Origin: Fischerella sp. JS2 | GTDB taxonomy: Bacteria; Cyanobacteriota; Cyanobacteriia; Cyanobacteriales; Nostocaceae | DNA length: 64,000 bases | Reading direction: 5' to 3' | Assembly: GCF_032393985.1 (NCBI RefSeq) | Contig: NZ_CP135918.1 | Location: forward strand, 124,001 to 188,000 | In this document: positions 54,660 to 64,000 of the stretch, one piece after another | Position numbering within the stretch: the stretch's first letter is position 1 | Layout: each line of letters opens with the position of its first letter | Made by a program: the position numbers and the translations under genes | Notes under the pieces: generated by a model | The model's database searches: none | The model's input: the letters and a program-made list of their open reading frames with translations, nothing else | What the model was told of the DNA's origin: nothing

Positions 54660-55487
54660 CTAGCGCCCATCTTCTAGTTCCATCTGGCTATATAATTGCA
54701 AAGCAGAACTCCAAACTAAATAACCCTGAGAATTAAGATGCAAGCCGTCGGTGCTTAATTCGGGACGGAGATTACCCTGGTTGTTGACAAATAGGGGATG
54801 TAAGTTTAAATATTTGACGCCTTCTGTTCTAGCTATGGTTTGCAGTTGCTGATTCAACTGACGAATGCGACTATTAGAAATAGCTAGTAATTTTTCTCGC
54901 CCTTCCCAATTTGCTTCTTCTCCTCCGTGTGGCAAAATTGACTGAATAACTATTTGTGTCTGGGGATGCACCTGACGCAGGTAACGCATGATTCGCCGAT
55001 GGTTTTCTAAAATTATCTCATCGTCCTTGCCCTGAATTAGGTCATTAATACCAATCATCACAAAAATTGTTTCTGGTTGGGTGCGGTCAAATAGTTTTAA
55101 TCTTTTTAATAACCCAGTGCTATTTTCTCCGGATATACCTTGGTTTAACCAGTTCCTCCTTAGAGGTAATAGTTCAGGAGGAAACCATAAACTTAAAGAA
55201 TCTCCTGCAATTACAGTGAGATGATCTGGATATTTTTCAGCAGCGACTTTCGCTTCTTGTTTGAGAATATCTACCCACTGTTGATAATTAAGTTTATGAC
55301 GATTACCCAACTCTGGTGTGGGTTGTGATGAAGCATTCGCATTAGCGTGATTTGGCAATATATCCGCGAAAAAAGCAGTCACCCTCTGCTGTCGCCAGAT
55401 TAGCAGGATGACCGCTAGCAAGAGTATGCCGTTGGTAATCAGCGATAGAATTGCCCAAGTAGGAGAAGTTTTTGCAGAAGTGGACAC
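54660..55487 (-). CDS. SGNH/GDSL-type hydrolase, membrane-anchored
   Basis: 275 residues. A membrane anchor at ~13-33 (ILSLITNGILLLAVILLIW) is followed by an SGNH hydrolase domain: block I IAGDSLSLWF (nucleophile Ser), block II GISGENSTG, block III VMIGINDLIQ (Asn) and block V LSTDGLHLNSQG (Asp/His). These act on esters of lipids, sugars or acyl groups, often in the cell envelope. The start ATG 55487 is preceded by GTCCACTTC. Single gene; substrate unknown. Confidence 0.85.
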   Translation of the reverse strand: MSTSAKTSPTWAILSLITNGILLLAVILLIWRQQRVTAFFADILPNHANANASSQPTPELGNRHKLNYQQWVDILKQEAKVAAEKYPDHLTVIAGDSLSLWFPPELLPLRRNWLNQGISGENSTGLLKRLKLFDRTQPETIFVMIGINDLIQGKDDEIILENHRRIMRYLRQVHPQTQIVIQSILPHGGEEANWEGREKLLAISNSRIRQLNQQLQTIARTEGVKYLNLHPLFVNNQGNLRPELSTDGLHLNSQGYLVWSSALQLYSQMELEDGR

Positions 55488-55695
55488 GATTGTGGGGAGT
55501 ATACCAAATCTTTAGTACCAGATTTTATAATGCTGGTGTCCACAAAATGTCACTATTTTGAAAATAGGGAACTTTTAACAGGGAATGGGGAACACGAATC
55601 GGGAAGAGGTTTTCATGTTACTTAGAGAGATATTTTCGTGATTGCTGTCTTGAAAATCTAGCTTAAGTGTTGTTGGTGTACCCGCCCCATAATGA

Positions 55696-57153
55696 CTACT
55701 TGTTACTAACGGAAATGCGATCGCCAAATTCTTCGTTATAACCTTCTTCTCCGTGTTCGCTGATATCCATTCCTTGCATTTCTGCTACTTCTTTCACACG
55801 TAGACCAACTGTAGCATCAATCAGCTTGAGAATAACGAAGGTTCCCACACCAGCAACAACATAAGCAATAGCAATTGCTGCTAGTTCAACTAGTAATTCC
55901 CTGGGATTACCATACAGTAAGCCATTTTTCCCGGCGGAGTTCACTGCGGTAGTAGCAAAAACTGCTGTTAAAATTGCACCTACCGTTCCACCCACGCCAT
56001 GTACAGGATAAGTATCTAGGGCGTCATCAATTTGTATTTTGTGCTTAAAGCTAACAGCATAAAAGCAAACAAAAGTCGTGATACTACCAATTAAAATTGC
56101 TGCTAGTGGTGTGACAAAGCCTGCGGCTGGAGTAATACCTACTAAACCAGCAACTGCTCCTGTAGCTGCACCAACTGCGGTTGGTTTACCACGTAGAACT
56201 TTTTCTAAAATCAACCAAGTTAATGCTGCTGCTGCTGCTGCTGTATTTGTGTTAACAAAGGCTATTGTTGCTAAGCTACCTGAAGCAAGAGCGCTACCAG
56301 CATTAAAGCCAAACCAGCCAAACCATAACAGCCCAGCACCTAACAAAATGAAGGGAACGCTGTGAGGAGGACTAAGACGATCAGGAAAGGTTTTGCGAGG
56401 CCCAAGAACGATCGCTGCTACTAGGGCAGAAACCCCAGAACTAATATGAACGACTGTACCACCTGCAAAGTCGAGAGCGCCCAAGCCGCCTGCTAAGCCA
56501 ATAAATCCACCTTTTCCCCACACCATATGGGCCAGAGGAGAGTAAACAAAAGTAGACCATAGCAGTACAAATAAACTATAAGCAGTGAAGCTCATTCGTT
56601 CAGCGATCGCCCCAGAGATTAACGCTGGGGTGATGATGGCAAACATGGCTTGGTAAATCATGAATGCCAGGTGTGGAATTGTTGGTGCATAAGAAACGAA
56701 ATCAGCGGGATTCGACCCTTTGAGATAATCTGTGAGTTCTGTGCCAACACCATTCAAACCCAGCCACTGTAAACCACCAATAAAGGGATTTCCAGGCGCA
56801 AAGGCAAGGCTATAGCCCCACAAAATCCAAGTTACTCCCACAATTCCCATAAGTACGAAGCTCATCATCAACGTGTTGAGAACGTTGCGAGAACGTACAA
56901 ATCCACCATAAAAAAAGGCAAGTCCAGGAGTCATCAGCAATACTAAAGCTGCGGATATCAGCATAAATGCTGTATCCGCAGCAGTTTGAGCATTAGAAAT
57001 TGCTGCATTAACATCAACGGGTGCAGCCAAAGCATTGCCTATGAGAGGTCCTGCTAGAAGCACTAGGGCGATCGCCCCAATCATCACAACTTTCTTCAAC
57101 ACTTGTTTTTTGTCCCTTTTCGCCAACATTTCAAGACTATTACGTACATTCAT
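55696..57153 (-). CDS. amt: Ammonium transporter (AmtB type)
   Basis: 485 residues from ATG 57153; the frame is open to 57225. A signal peptide (VVMIGAIALVLLAGPLIGNALA) precedes eleven membrane segments. Conserved blocks are MLISAALVLLMTPGLAFFYGGFVRSRN, QAMFAIITPALISGAIAERM, DFAGGTVVHISSGVSALV and DDALDTYPVHGVGGTVGAIL, with both pore histidines (VVHIS and PVHGV). The C-terminus EVAEMQGMDISEHGEEGYNE is the PII-interacting tail. This is the classic AmtB type, distinct from the other two amt genes here. It lies opposite to the histidine kinase at 57665. Confidence 0.93.
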   Translation of the reverse strand: MNVRNSLEMLAKRDKKQVLKKVVMIGAIALVLLAGPLIGNALAAPVDVNAAISNAQTAADTAFMLISAALVLLMTPGLAFFYGGFVRSRNVLNTLMMSFVLMGIVGVTWILWGYSLAFAPGNPFIGGLQWLGLNGVGTELTDYLKGSNPADFVSYAPTIPHLAFMIYQAMFAIITPALISGAIAERMSFTAYSLFVLLWSTFVYSPLAHMVWGKGGFIGLAGGLGALDFAGGTVVHISSGVSALVAAIVLGPRKTFPDRLSPPHSVPFILLGAGLLWFGWFGFNAGSALASGSLATIAFVNTNTAAAAAALTWLILEKVLRGKPTAVGAATGAVAGLVGITPAAGFVTPLAAILIGSITTFVCFYAVSFKHKIQIDDALDTYPVHGVGGTVGAILTAVFATTAVNSAGKNGLLYGNPRELLVELAAIAIAYVVAGVGTFVILKLIDATVGLRVKEVAEMQGMDISEHGEEGYNEEFGDRISVSNK

Positions 57154-57225
57154 TTGAGTAACTTTTAATACGATTTTCTGTATTAAAATTGACCCAAATT
57201 TAGTAAGTTTTGAGACATTCCTCAA

Positions 57226-57664
57226 AATATACTTCTTTTAGTAGTTGGCAGAAATTAAAGTTTTATGCATTTATGCATTTTTTGCATAGTTTTTTATAGA
57301 TAAAGAAAGTGATAAATAAAGAGAATAGAGGAGTAATTGAGTATTTTTATCTCAATTCATAATATGTCGATTTTACATAAAATAGTTTTATAAAATCTAA
57401 CCAGTAAGTAAGACTAGAAGATTAAGAGTAAATTTTTTAAATAAACTTTAAGTAGGTTTGACTAGTTACAAAGAAAGGCAGAGGGCAAAAGGCAGAAGGG
57501 ATTTTACTTCCTGCTCTGTGAAAAAACTTTAGTTTTGGGTAGGTTGCCCAGTTTGAAAGTTGGGAATAGGGAATAGGGAACTCTTAAAAAAATTCCACTT
57601 TCATGCTTGACGCTGAGACTTGTTTGATTGGGACTGCCTTCTGCCTTCTGAACAATTACCCTAG
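57226..57664. other. AT-rich spacer upstream of the AmtB-type gene
   Basis: No gene. Holds the ATGCATTTATGCATTTTTTGCAT repeat near 57265-57290 and GGGAATAGGGAATAGGGAA near 57560. No clear NtcA box. Confidence 0.4.
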
Positions 57665-59389
57665 TTATCCTTGAGCAACAAGTGGTAAACGTACAGTGAA
57701 AACAGACCCTATTCCCTGCTCGCTCTTAACAAAAATTTCACCACCCATCATTAAACAAAAGTGACGGCTAATTGCCAACCCAAGTCCAGTACCGCCATAC
57801 TTTTTCGTTGTTGAGGCGTCCCCTTGTGTAAAGGGTTGGAATAACTGCTGTTGTTGCTGTAAAGACATGCCAATACCTGTATCTGTCACAGTGAAAATGA
57901 TGATTTCACTGCGTTCTTCGTCTGATGAGTAAACTTTTTCTCTTTTGACATTTAATGTCACTTTACCATTAGTAGTAAACTTAGCTGCATTACTCAGCAA
58001 GTTGTAAAGCACCTGCCTAAGCTTAGTCTGATCGGTGTGCATGATGCCCAATTCTTGCTCATAATCCACTTCTAAAACATTGCCATTTTTTTCTACTAGC
58101 GGCTTTACCGTTAGCACAACACTATTAATTAATGTCATCAGGTCAAATGTCTCTGGATAAAAAGTCATTTTCCCTGCTTCAATTTTTGATAAGTCGAGGA
58201 TGTCGTTGATTAGTAACAAAAGATGCCTACCAGCAGAATTAATTGATTCCAAATCACTGATGAACTCTCCTCCTAAGCTGGTATCAGCAGCATCATCTTG
58301 GAGCAGCTGACTCAAACCAATAATGGCGTTCAATGGTGTACGTAATTCGTGACTAATATTCGCCAAAAATTGACTTTTGGCTTTGTTGGCTCCTTCTGCC
58401 AATTCTTTGGCATGTTCTAGTTCCTTAGTATGTTTTGATACTTGTTCTATAAGACGATTCAGAGATTTTGCTAATAAACCTATTTCATCTTCAGTAGTGA
58501 CAGGTGCGCGCAAGTCAAAATTTGATTTCCGTGCTACTTGTTCGGCAACTTGAGTGACGGTGATAACTGGTTCAGCGATCGCTCGAGAAGTACGCCAAGC
58601 CACAACAGCAGCAACTCCCACCGACAAGAGCATACTAGCCATGACTATTAATCTTTCAATTCCTTTAGACTGGCTAACATCATTTTTCATCCTCTCCTCT
58701 ACTTGCTCGGCGCTTTGCAGGAGATCATTCAAATATTTATATAGTTGGTCTAGGCGTGAGGCTGTATCACTACGCAAAACAGCTAGTAACTGTTTTTGGA
58801 CTATAGATGCTTGCTGTGGTGATATTTGCTGGTTACTAATTGGTTCTAAGATAGACTCAATGTCCTGAACATAGGAGTCTAAATTAGTCGCGTAATTTTG
58901 TAATAAAGTCTGTAGAGAAGCTTCACTGGTTGCTAAGTTCTTGGGCTTGCTTTCCAGAAAAGCCATGATTTGATTTTCTATTTTTTTAGTTTTTTCGATA
59001 TTTTCCAGAAATTTATCTCTTCTGTAGGTTAGCTTTTCTGGATCTTCGACGACAGCAGGCAAATTTGTACTTTGGATTTGTGCATCTGCGATCGCATCTT
59101 TATAATTAACCAGCATTTGTGTCTGGTAATGGGCGTGATCTAATTCCCTGATTTGTTGTCCTCGATAAAAGTTGGCGACAAACAATCCAGCAAGTGAACC
59201 AAAAAACCCAATCCCAATTGCCAGAAAGTAACCATAACCTATTTTTTGATGGATGCGCCACGAACTAGCCTTAAGTTTCCCTCGCGAGGGAAATTCGATA
59301 GTTGGCAGTTCGTCGGTTGAGGGGTCGTTGGCTGGCACTTTTGTTGTTTCTGAACTGTTGTCAAAAGCGGTTGGTTTGTGAGTTTGCAT
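57665..59389 (-). CDS. Sensor histidine kinase with periplasmic sensor, HAMP, HisKA, HATPase
   Basis: 574 residues. Membrane segments at ~50-75 and ~245-265 bound a ~165-residue helical extracytoplasmic sensor domain ([22 protein letters not shown]). HAMP follows ([20 protein letters not shown]). The phosphorylation motif is [23 protein letters not shown]-binding motifs: [20 protein letters not shown] and [12 protein letters not shown]. There is no receiver domain, so it must pass phosphate to a separate regulator, not found nearby. Signal unknown. ATG 59389. Confidence 0.9.
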   Translation of the reverse strand: MQTHKPTAFDNSSETTKVPANDPSTDELPTIEFPSRGKLKASSWRIHQKIGYGYFLAIGIGFFGSLAGLFVANFYRGQQIRELDHAHYQTQMLVNYKDAIADAQIQSTNLPAVVEDPEKLTYRRDKFLENIEKTKKIENQIMAFLESKPKNLATSEASLQTLLQNYATNLDSYVQDIESILEPISNQQISPQQASIVQKQLLAVLRSDTASRLDQLYKYLNDLLQSAEQVEERMKNDVSQSKGIERLIVMASMLLSVGVAAVVAWRTSRAIAEPVITVTQVAEQVARKSNFDLRAPVTTEDEIGLLAKSLNRLIEQVSKHTKELEHAKELAEGANKAKSQFLANISHELRTPLNAIIGLSQLLQDDAADTSLGGEFISDLESINSAGRHLLLLINDILDLSKIEAGKMTFYPETFDLMTLINSVVLTVKPLVEKNGNVLEVDYEQELGIMHTDQTKLRQVLYNLLSNAAKFTTNGKVTLNVKREKVYSSDEERSEIIIFTVTDTGIGMSLQQQQQLFQPFTQGDASTTKKYGGTGLGLAISRHFCLMMGGEIFVKSEQGIGSVFTVRLPLVAQG

Positions 59390-59697
59390 CCCTCAAATCT
59401 TCTTATCCTCCCGCCAAAGTTATTACATCAATCATAGGCATAAAATCACTGACACCAGTGACTCTCACCTAATCTTATCTTCCTTTATAACAAGAACAAA
59501 TATTCGCTCACTATTATAGTTAGCATCACTCTCATGGTATTTAAGCAGTTTTTATATTTGTGAATTTTGTACAAATATAAGGATCAAGGATAAGGAATAG
59601 GGAAAATGCAAGCGAGAAATTCTTCCTTGTCTCCCTTGTCCTCTGTGTCCCTCTTGTCCCCCATCCCCGATCCCTTTTTGATTGACAGACAATTAAG
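59390..59697. other. Spacer with pyrimidine-rich low-complexity tract
   Basis: ~59600-59680 holds CCTTGTCTCCCTTGTCCTC-type repeats common between cyanobacterial genes. No gene or RNA recognised. Confidence 0.4.
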
Positions 59698-59735
59698 AGT
59701 TAGGAGCTAAAGTTTATACTTTTGACTCCTAATTC
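59698..59735 (-). terminator. Weak terminator-like hairpin after metK
   Basis: AGTTAGGAG faces CTCCTAATT with an internal AGT/ACT pairing, 15 bp after the metK stop. There is no T-run on the minus strand, so confidence is limited. Confidence 0.35.
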
Positions 59736-59749
59736 GGGGCTGAAATGAA

Positions 59750-61012
59750 TTAAGCGATCGCAGCAGTTGAAGCTTGTTTATTGAGTGCTTGTTTTAACAA
59801 CTCTGCCTTATCAGTACGTTCCCAAGGCAGGTCTAAATCTGTCCGACCGAAGTGACCGTAAGCCGCGACGTCCTGATAAAAACGTCCGCCTCGTTCGCTT
59901 GGCAGATTGCGTAAGTTAAAGCTATGGATAATTCCAGCTGGGCGCAGTTCAAAATGATCTGTAATTAATTGGAGTAAGGTTTGATCATCAACTTTGCCCG
60001 TACCAAAGGTATCCACCATAATGCTCACTGGTCGCGCTACACCGATAGCATAGCTAAGCTGGACTTCACATTTTTCTGCCAAACCTGCGGCAACAATATT
60101 TTTTGCAGCATAGCGACAAGCATAGGCGGCACTGCGATCTACCTTAGTGGGGTCTTTACCAGAAAAAGCGCCACCACCATGTCGGGAGTAGCCACCGTAG
60201 GTATCGACAATAATTTTACGTCCAGTTAGACCGGAGTCTCCTTGCGGTCCGCCGATCACAAATTTACCAGTGGGGTTGACTAAAAAGCGAGTATTTCCAT
60301 CAGGCTTAATTTCCAAGTCGCCAAATACAGGTTCAACCACTGCTGACCACAGGTCTTTTTTGATTTTGGCTTGCACTTCTGCCTCATCAGTAATATCACC
60401 AATGGTAGGTGTATGCTGTGTGGAAATTAGGATGGTATCAATGCCAACAGGGCGTCCATCTTCGTAAGCAACAGTGACTTGAGTTTTGCCATCAGGGCGC
60501 AGGTAGGCTAATTGACCTGTCTTGCGGACTGCTGCTAGCCGACGGGCTATACGGTGAGCAAGGCTGATAGGTAAAGGCATCAGTTCCGGTGTTTCGTTAC
60601 AAGCGAAACCGAACATAATACCTTGGTCGCCAGCACCAACTTTATCGAATTGTTCCTCACTATCCTGACGTGCTTCATGGGCTGTATTTACACCCTGGGC
60701 GATGTCGGGTGATTGCTCATCTAAAGCTACTAGCACAGAACAACTGTTTGAGCAGAAGCCATTGACTGCATCGGTATAGCCAATTTCCGCTATTTTTTTG
60801 CGGGCGATATTAACATAATTGACACTGGCTTTACTTGTGATTTCACCAGTAATTAATACCAAGCCAGTATTAACAACAACTTCAGCAGCAACACGACTAG
60901 TTGGGTCTTGTGTAAGCAATGTATCTAGAATTGCATCCGAAATTTGATCGCAGATTTTATCTGGATGACCTTCGGTTACTGACTCGGAGGTAAATAGATA
61001 GCGTTTAGACAA
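59750..61012 (-). CDS. metK: S-adenosylmethionine synthetase
   Basis: 420 residues. It makes SAM from methionine and ATP, supplying ChlM, SpeD and other enzymes. Signatures: [16 protein letters not shown] (nucleotide site), [12 protein letters not shown] and [20 protein letters not shown]. The start ATG 61012 has TTTAGGAGGAATT upstream as ribosome site. Cytoplasmic tetramer. No SAM riboswitch motif was recognised in the 296-bp region before it. Normal length. Confidence 0.97.
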   Translation of the reverse strand: MSKRYLFTSESVTEGHPDKICDQISDAILDTLLTQDPTSRVAAEVVVNTGLVLITGEITSKASVNYVNIARKKIAEIGYTDAVNGFCSNSCSVLVALDEQSPDIAQGVNTAHEARQDSEEQFDKVGAGDQGIMFGFACNETPELMPLPISLAHRIARRLAAVRKTGQLAYLRPDGKTQVTVAYEDGRPVGIDTILISTQHTPTIGDITDEAEVQAKIKKDLWSAVVEPVFGDLEIKPDGNTRFLVNPTGKFVIGGPQGDSGLTGRKIIVDTYGGYSRHGGGAFSGKDPTKVDRSAAYACRYAAKNIVAAGLAEKCEVQLSYAIGVARPVSIMVDTFGTGKVDDQTLLQLITDHFELRPAGIIHSFNLRNLPSERGGRFYQDVAAYGHFGRTDLDLPWERTDKAELLKQALNKQASTAAIA

Positions 61013-61253
61013 ATTAAATTCCTCCTAAACAATGGGAATTAACTGACTAAATGTTGCCATTTAATCTAGCTACTTTAATCTGCAATCATAACAATATTTT
61101 TACATTCAGCAGATAAAGCAGTTGGTAATTTCATAAAATCCACCCTTTACTGTTGTATTCTTGAAAATTGAAGAAGGCAGCTATGCTGGAAGTAAAAGGC
61201 AAAAGGCAATAAGAGGGTAATTGGGGTTCTGTGTTATTCAAGACTATTATTCA

Positions 61254-61282
61254 TAAAAAAAGGGACACGAAGAGTATCCCTT
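61254..61282 (-). terminator. Intrinsic terminator of prk
   Basis: AAGGGA / TCCCTT stem with an 11-nt middle; on the minus strand it is followed by TTTTTTT. It lies 27 bp after the prk stop. Confidence 0.8.
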
Positions 61283-61308
61283 AGATATTAGACACAAACA
61301 CTGTTGCC

Positions 61309-62313
61309 TTAAACTTGAATCGCCATTTTGGCTTCCTTTGCTGTCAAACGCTCGTAAGTAGCGCGCATTTTTAATCCTGTTAGCACTTGGAATAAACCTG
61401 TACCATTGTTGGAACCTGGATACTCTCTGTGCTGGAGTAATAGATGAGTCATCTCGCCTTGATACTTGGTGGATGTGTTGCTGAGATGAGTTTCGATGTA
61501 GATAACTTCTTCGAGGTTATCAAATTGACCATCTACCTCTAGAACAGAGACGTAGCGACCATAGTATACATCTGAACCATAGTACAGTTGCATACCAGGA
61601 TAGGAACAAGTCAGCTTGCGTCCACAAGGAGTCCAGTGGATTGTAGAACCTTCATCGAACAGATAAACTGGTTCAAAGCCTTCTTTGCCCTCGCGTTGCA
61701 ACATCCGTACCCGCAGAACTTTACGCTCTTTGTCCTCTTTGATGAGATTGGTAGGTAAGACCTGAAGAACTACATCAGCAAATTCTCTTTGTGGTTCAAT
61801 GTACTTCTGAAAATCAGGTTTACGAGAATTGATTTGAGCCAAAACATCTTCGTAGCGGTGACCGCGTTCAGCCATATCTCGCTGAATCTTCCAAGCAATT
61901 TTGACTTCATCACTAATATCAAAATAGACGCTGAAGTCAATTAGCGATCGCACACGTTCATCATATAAAGGATGTAGCCCCTCAATCACTAAAATATGAT
62001 TTGGTTCTACCAGTTCGGGTGGATCGATAGTGCCAGTTTCGTGGTTATAAATTGGCTTCATGATTGATTGACCTTCTTTGAGCGCTTTGATTTGCTCATA
62101 CATCAGGTCAAAATTGTTGGCTCTAGGGTCAAGTGCAGTTATCCCTGTTTCTTTACGTTGCTTACGATCGAGAGAATGATAGTCATCCAAACAGATAACT
62201 GTCATCAACTCCTCACCGAATAAATCCGTCAGACGACGCAAAAACGTAGATTTACCACACCCAGAGTCTCCGGCTACCCCGATTAGTACCACACGTTCTG
62301 GTTTACTACTCAT
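61309..62313 (-). CDS. prk: Phosphoribulokinase
   Basis: 334 residues. It makes ribulose-1,5-bisphosphate for RuBisCO in the Calvin cycle. P-loop GVAGDSGCGKSTFL with redox Cys19; second regulatory Cys41 in VICLDDYHS; a C-terminal pair Cys230/Cys236 in TPCGRKLTC. These are the thiol pairs through which thioredoxin and CP12 control the enzyme in light and dark. Substrate region: DPRANNFDLMYEQ and VIEGLHPLYDERVR. ATG 62313 with AGGAGAT upstream. The petH gene lies divergently across a 1.5-kb spacer, an arrangement known in Nostoc/Anabaena. Confidence 0.97.
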   Translation of the reverse strand: MSSKPERVVLIGVAGDSGCGKSTFLRRLTDLFGEELMTVICLDDYHSLDRKQRKETGITALDPRANNFDLMYEQIKALKEGQSIMKPIYNHETGTIDPPELVEPNHILVIEGLHPLYDERVRSLIDFSVYFDISDEVKIAWKIQRDMAERGHRYEDVLAQINSRKPDFQKYIEPQREFADVVLQVLPTNLIKEDKERKVLRVRMLQREGKEGFEPVYLFDEGSTIHWTPCGRKLTCSYPGMQLYYGSDVYYGRYVSVLEVDGQFDNLEEVIYIETHLSNTSTKYQGEMTHLLLQHREYPGSNNGTGLFQVLTGLKMRATYERLTAKEAKMAIQV

Positions 62314-63858
62314 AAATCTCCTCTAAATGCTAAAGATGAGTTAATCAATAATTTTTCACACCTACAGACATGAAGCCAGGAGCTTACCCCTTTGGTTTAT
62401 CCTGCGTTCTTGCTACTCAGCAGCACCAATAGACATATTACGGGTAAGCTAAAGAGTCATAATTGTTACCCGTTTTTGTTGCCTAAGTTGTTGCTGGTAA
62501 GTATTTAATCCTAGTGATATATTGGATTCTAACAGAAGGGGTTATTCTATACAAGGCTTGCTATCAGCAAGAAAATGCGTTTTTGGAATCATAGTTGTGA
62601 ATGTTTAGCAATCACAAAAATTCCCTCAAAACCTGCGGTGCAGCTACTTAAGTTGAGTCGCAAACCCAAAAATCTAGGTTTTGGATATTTTTTCCCATAG
62701 CAGCAAAGCAGTTAACCTTAAGATTAGTGCTACTTGTAGTGTGTCACACTAACTTTGAATAGTTTGTAGCAGCACTTTAGTGCTGATTTGAACGCTGTAG
62801 TAGCTACCGTTAGGGCAGCACCCACTACAAACATTACAAAACTAATGCGACAAACTAGTAGATTGTTAGTCTTGAATTATTAGGTGTTTGAGATCACAAA
62901 CACCCAATCACCAAAAACTGTTAACAATCATTCAGTTCAAGTCTCACAACTCTTTCAGGAGTATTATGGTAATTGAGGGTAGCAGCTTATGACTCTATAT
63001 AATTCAAGTCTATAAGGTATAATTTAATTTTTAAAGTACTTTTTTACCTTTTCTAAATTTTTATTCAGCAAAAAGCAAAAATTGATAAGATTGAAAATTA
63101 TCTTTTGTGACCTATCCTCAGAAAGAAGTAACAAAATAGATACTAAGGCAATTAACTCTACATTGATCAGATAAGTACAAAAGAGCGCTCAAGCAGCTTG
63201 GTTATGTATTTGTAGAGGTTGACAGATGTTTCACATCAAGTAAAACTTAATTTATAATCTGTATCGGAATACTTTCATATTCTATGATTATGCTTGTTGT
63301 GTTATTAAGCATAACAAAGTCGTTTTTGTGGCAATGAAATGTTCCAAAACCTCTAAGCGATGAAGCTTTGCAGTCTGGCAACAATAAAATATGCAGAACC
63401 ATTAAGTTGAAAAGCCTACGACATAGGTCTGACAGCTTTCTGCGAAGCCACTAACTGCATAGCTGCCTTCATTATGATTAGAGGCTTCACATACAAGTGA
63501 AACAAACTGGAAGCATATCTTCCTGAAACTGGCATTTTGAAGTCAAACACCTAAAGCAGGGTGTACTTTGGGTTACAGAGAGCTATCTATGTTGTAGCGA
63601 TGCTATATCACGAAAAAAAAATTAAATTGACTCATTATTAACATTCTCCAAAGAACTTATCCTTTACCTTAGAAGGTGAACAGGTGTGACTTTTGCCATG
63701 CTTTAGTGTCTTTGGTGAGTGTACGTAAAAAGGCATTGGCTAATGCCGCTTTTCCAAGTATCAGTTTTTTGTCACCAAAAATTTGGTATGAAGAGCTGAA
63801 TATGTGGTGAAAGGGTTTTTTGAGAAAAGGTTAAGTAAATATCGGAGTGGTAGAACGA
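62314..63858. other. 1.5-kb divergent spacer between prk and petH
   Basis: No protein gene supported. It holds a 70-bp hairpin element (GTTTGTAG 62762-62769 / CTACAAAC 62825-62832, enclosing CAGCACTTTAGTGCTG), the palindrome TAGTGTGTCACACTA at 62737-62751, and a GGCATT/AATGCC hairpin at 63733-63748. It must carry the prk promoter and the petH promoter(s); petH in Anabaena is known to have a long 5' region with nitrogen-responsive control, but no perfect NtcA box was found. Confidence 0.5.
62737..62751. promoter_or_regulatory. Perfect 15-bp palindrome upstream of prk
   Basis: TAGTGTGTCACACTA reads the same on both strands about its central base. It lies ~424 bp before prk and ~1.1 kb before petH. 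It is a candidate binding site, unassigned. Confidence 0.35.
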
Positions 63859-64000
63859 ATGTACTATAGAGGTGCTGTTGAAGGAGCTGCCAACACAGAA
63901 TCAGGTAGCCGTGTTTTTGTTTACGAGGTGGTTGGTCTGCGTCAGAGTGAAGAAACTGATCAGACGAACTATCAAATTCGTAACAGTGGCAGTGTGTTCA
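63859..64000 (+). CDS. petH: Ferredoxin-NADP+ reductase with CpcD-like linker, 3' end outside window
   Basis: Only the first 47 codons are visible: MYYRGAVEGAANTESG, then SRVFVYEVVGLRQSEETDQT and NYQIRNSGSVF. This matches the start of the cyanobacterial three-domain FNR, whose N-terminal CpcD-type domain docks it on phycobilisomes; the FAD and NADP domains lie beyond the window. It transfers electrons from ferredoxin to NADP+ at the thylakoid. ATG 63859 has CGGAGTGG upstream as ribosome site. Divergent from prk. Confidence 0.9.
   Translation, partial: MYYRGAVEGAANTESGSRVFVYEVVGLRQSEETDQTNYQIRNSGSVF

Noticed and set aside
61013-61308. SAM riboswitch before metK
   Set aside because: No SAM-I, SAM-II or SAM/SAH core motif could be recognised.

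Overview
The window is chromosomal DNA of a cyanobacterium, most likely a filamentous heterocyst-forming type (Nostoc/Calothrix/Scytonema relatives). The evidence is: many HIP1 octamers (GCGATCGC), ferredoxin-NADP reductase with a CpcD-type linker next to phosphoribulokinase, Mg-protoporphyrin methyltransferase, three Amt genes, a PEP-CTERM protein, SLH proteins, a Uma2 nuclease, and heptamer-rich intergenic repeats. No rRNA, convincing tRNA or CRISPR array was seen.

Layout. 1-5.4 kb: the 5' part of an SLH/glycosylhydrolase-like gene, a divergent spacer with two tandem ~150-bp terminator-bearing units, and an accessory module. The module has a PD-(D/E)XK-like/ParA fusion and a ParB-like/Rho-N protein, separated by an IS1-family element that replaced the end of the ParA gene. 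5.4-12.3 kb: a CNT nucleoside transporter, squalene-hopene cyclase with a squalene/phytoene synthase homologue, and a GGDEF-EAL protein. 12.8-18.6 kb: a secreted protein, a group 2 sigma factor, a speD-speE operon and a Uma2 protein. 18.6-22.6 kb: two paralogous Ser/Thr kinase genes, both broken by single-base shifts. 22.7-29.8 kb: a PaaK-like ligase, a spacer with a 16-bp inverted repeat and a 35-codon ORF, an MFS transporter, lipB, hpf/lrtA and a decayed toxin-antitoxin pair. 30-38.7 kb: a 21-bp tandem repeat, a beta-helix/SLH protein, an OmpA-domain protein, a Kv-type channel, a deaminase, a HEAT-repeat protein, a NarL-type two-component system divergent from a Spy-like protein, and a GPNG-repeat protein. 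39-43.2 kb: egtC-egtB and a broken amt fused tail-to-tail to an ATPase remnant. 43.7-49.6 kb: DUF423, two paralogous membrane proteins, chlM, a PEP-CTERM protein, nagA and purE. 50.7-59.4 kb: two intact amt genes, a GAF protein, ispH (apparent frameshift), an SGNH hydrolase and a histidine kinase. 59.7-64 kb: metK, prk and the start of petH.

How the genes fit together. Several groups form pathways: squalene/hopanoid synthesis, polyamines (speD/speE) fed by metK, ergothioneine-type chemistry (egtB/egtC), ammonium uptake, and light-linked carbon fixation (prk/petH).

Caution. Five genes carry apparent single-base shifts, and one of them is ispH, which should be essential. Sequence or assembly error is therefore a serious alternative to true gene decay at those places. 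The most novel candidates are the nuclease-ParA/ParB-like module with its upstream tandem units, and the structured spacer at 25.67-25.84 kb.
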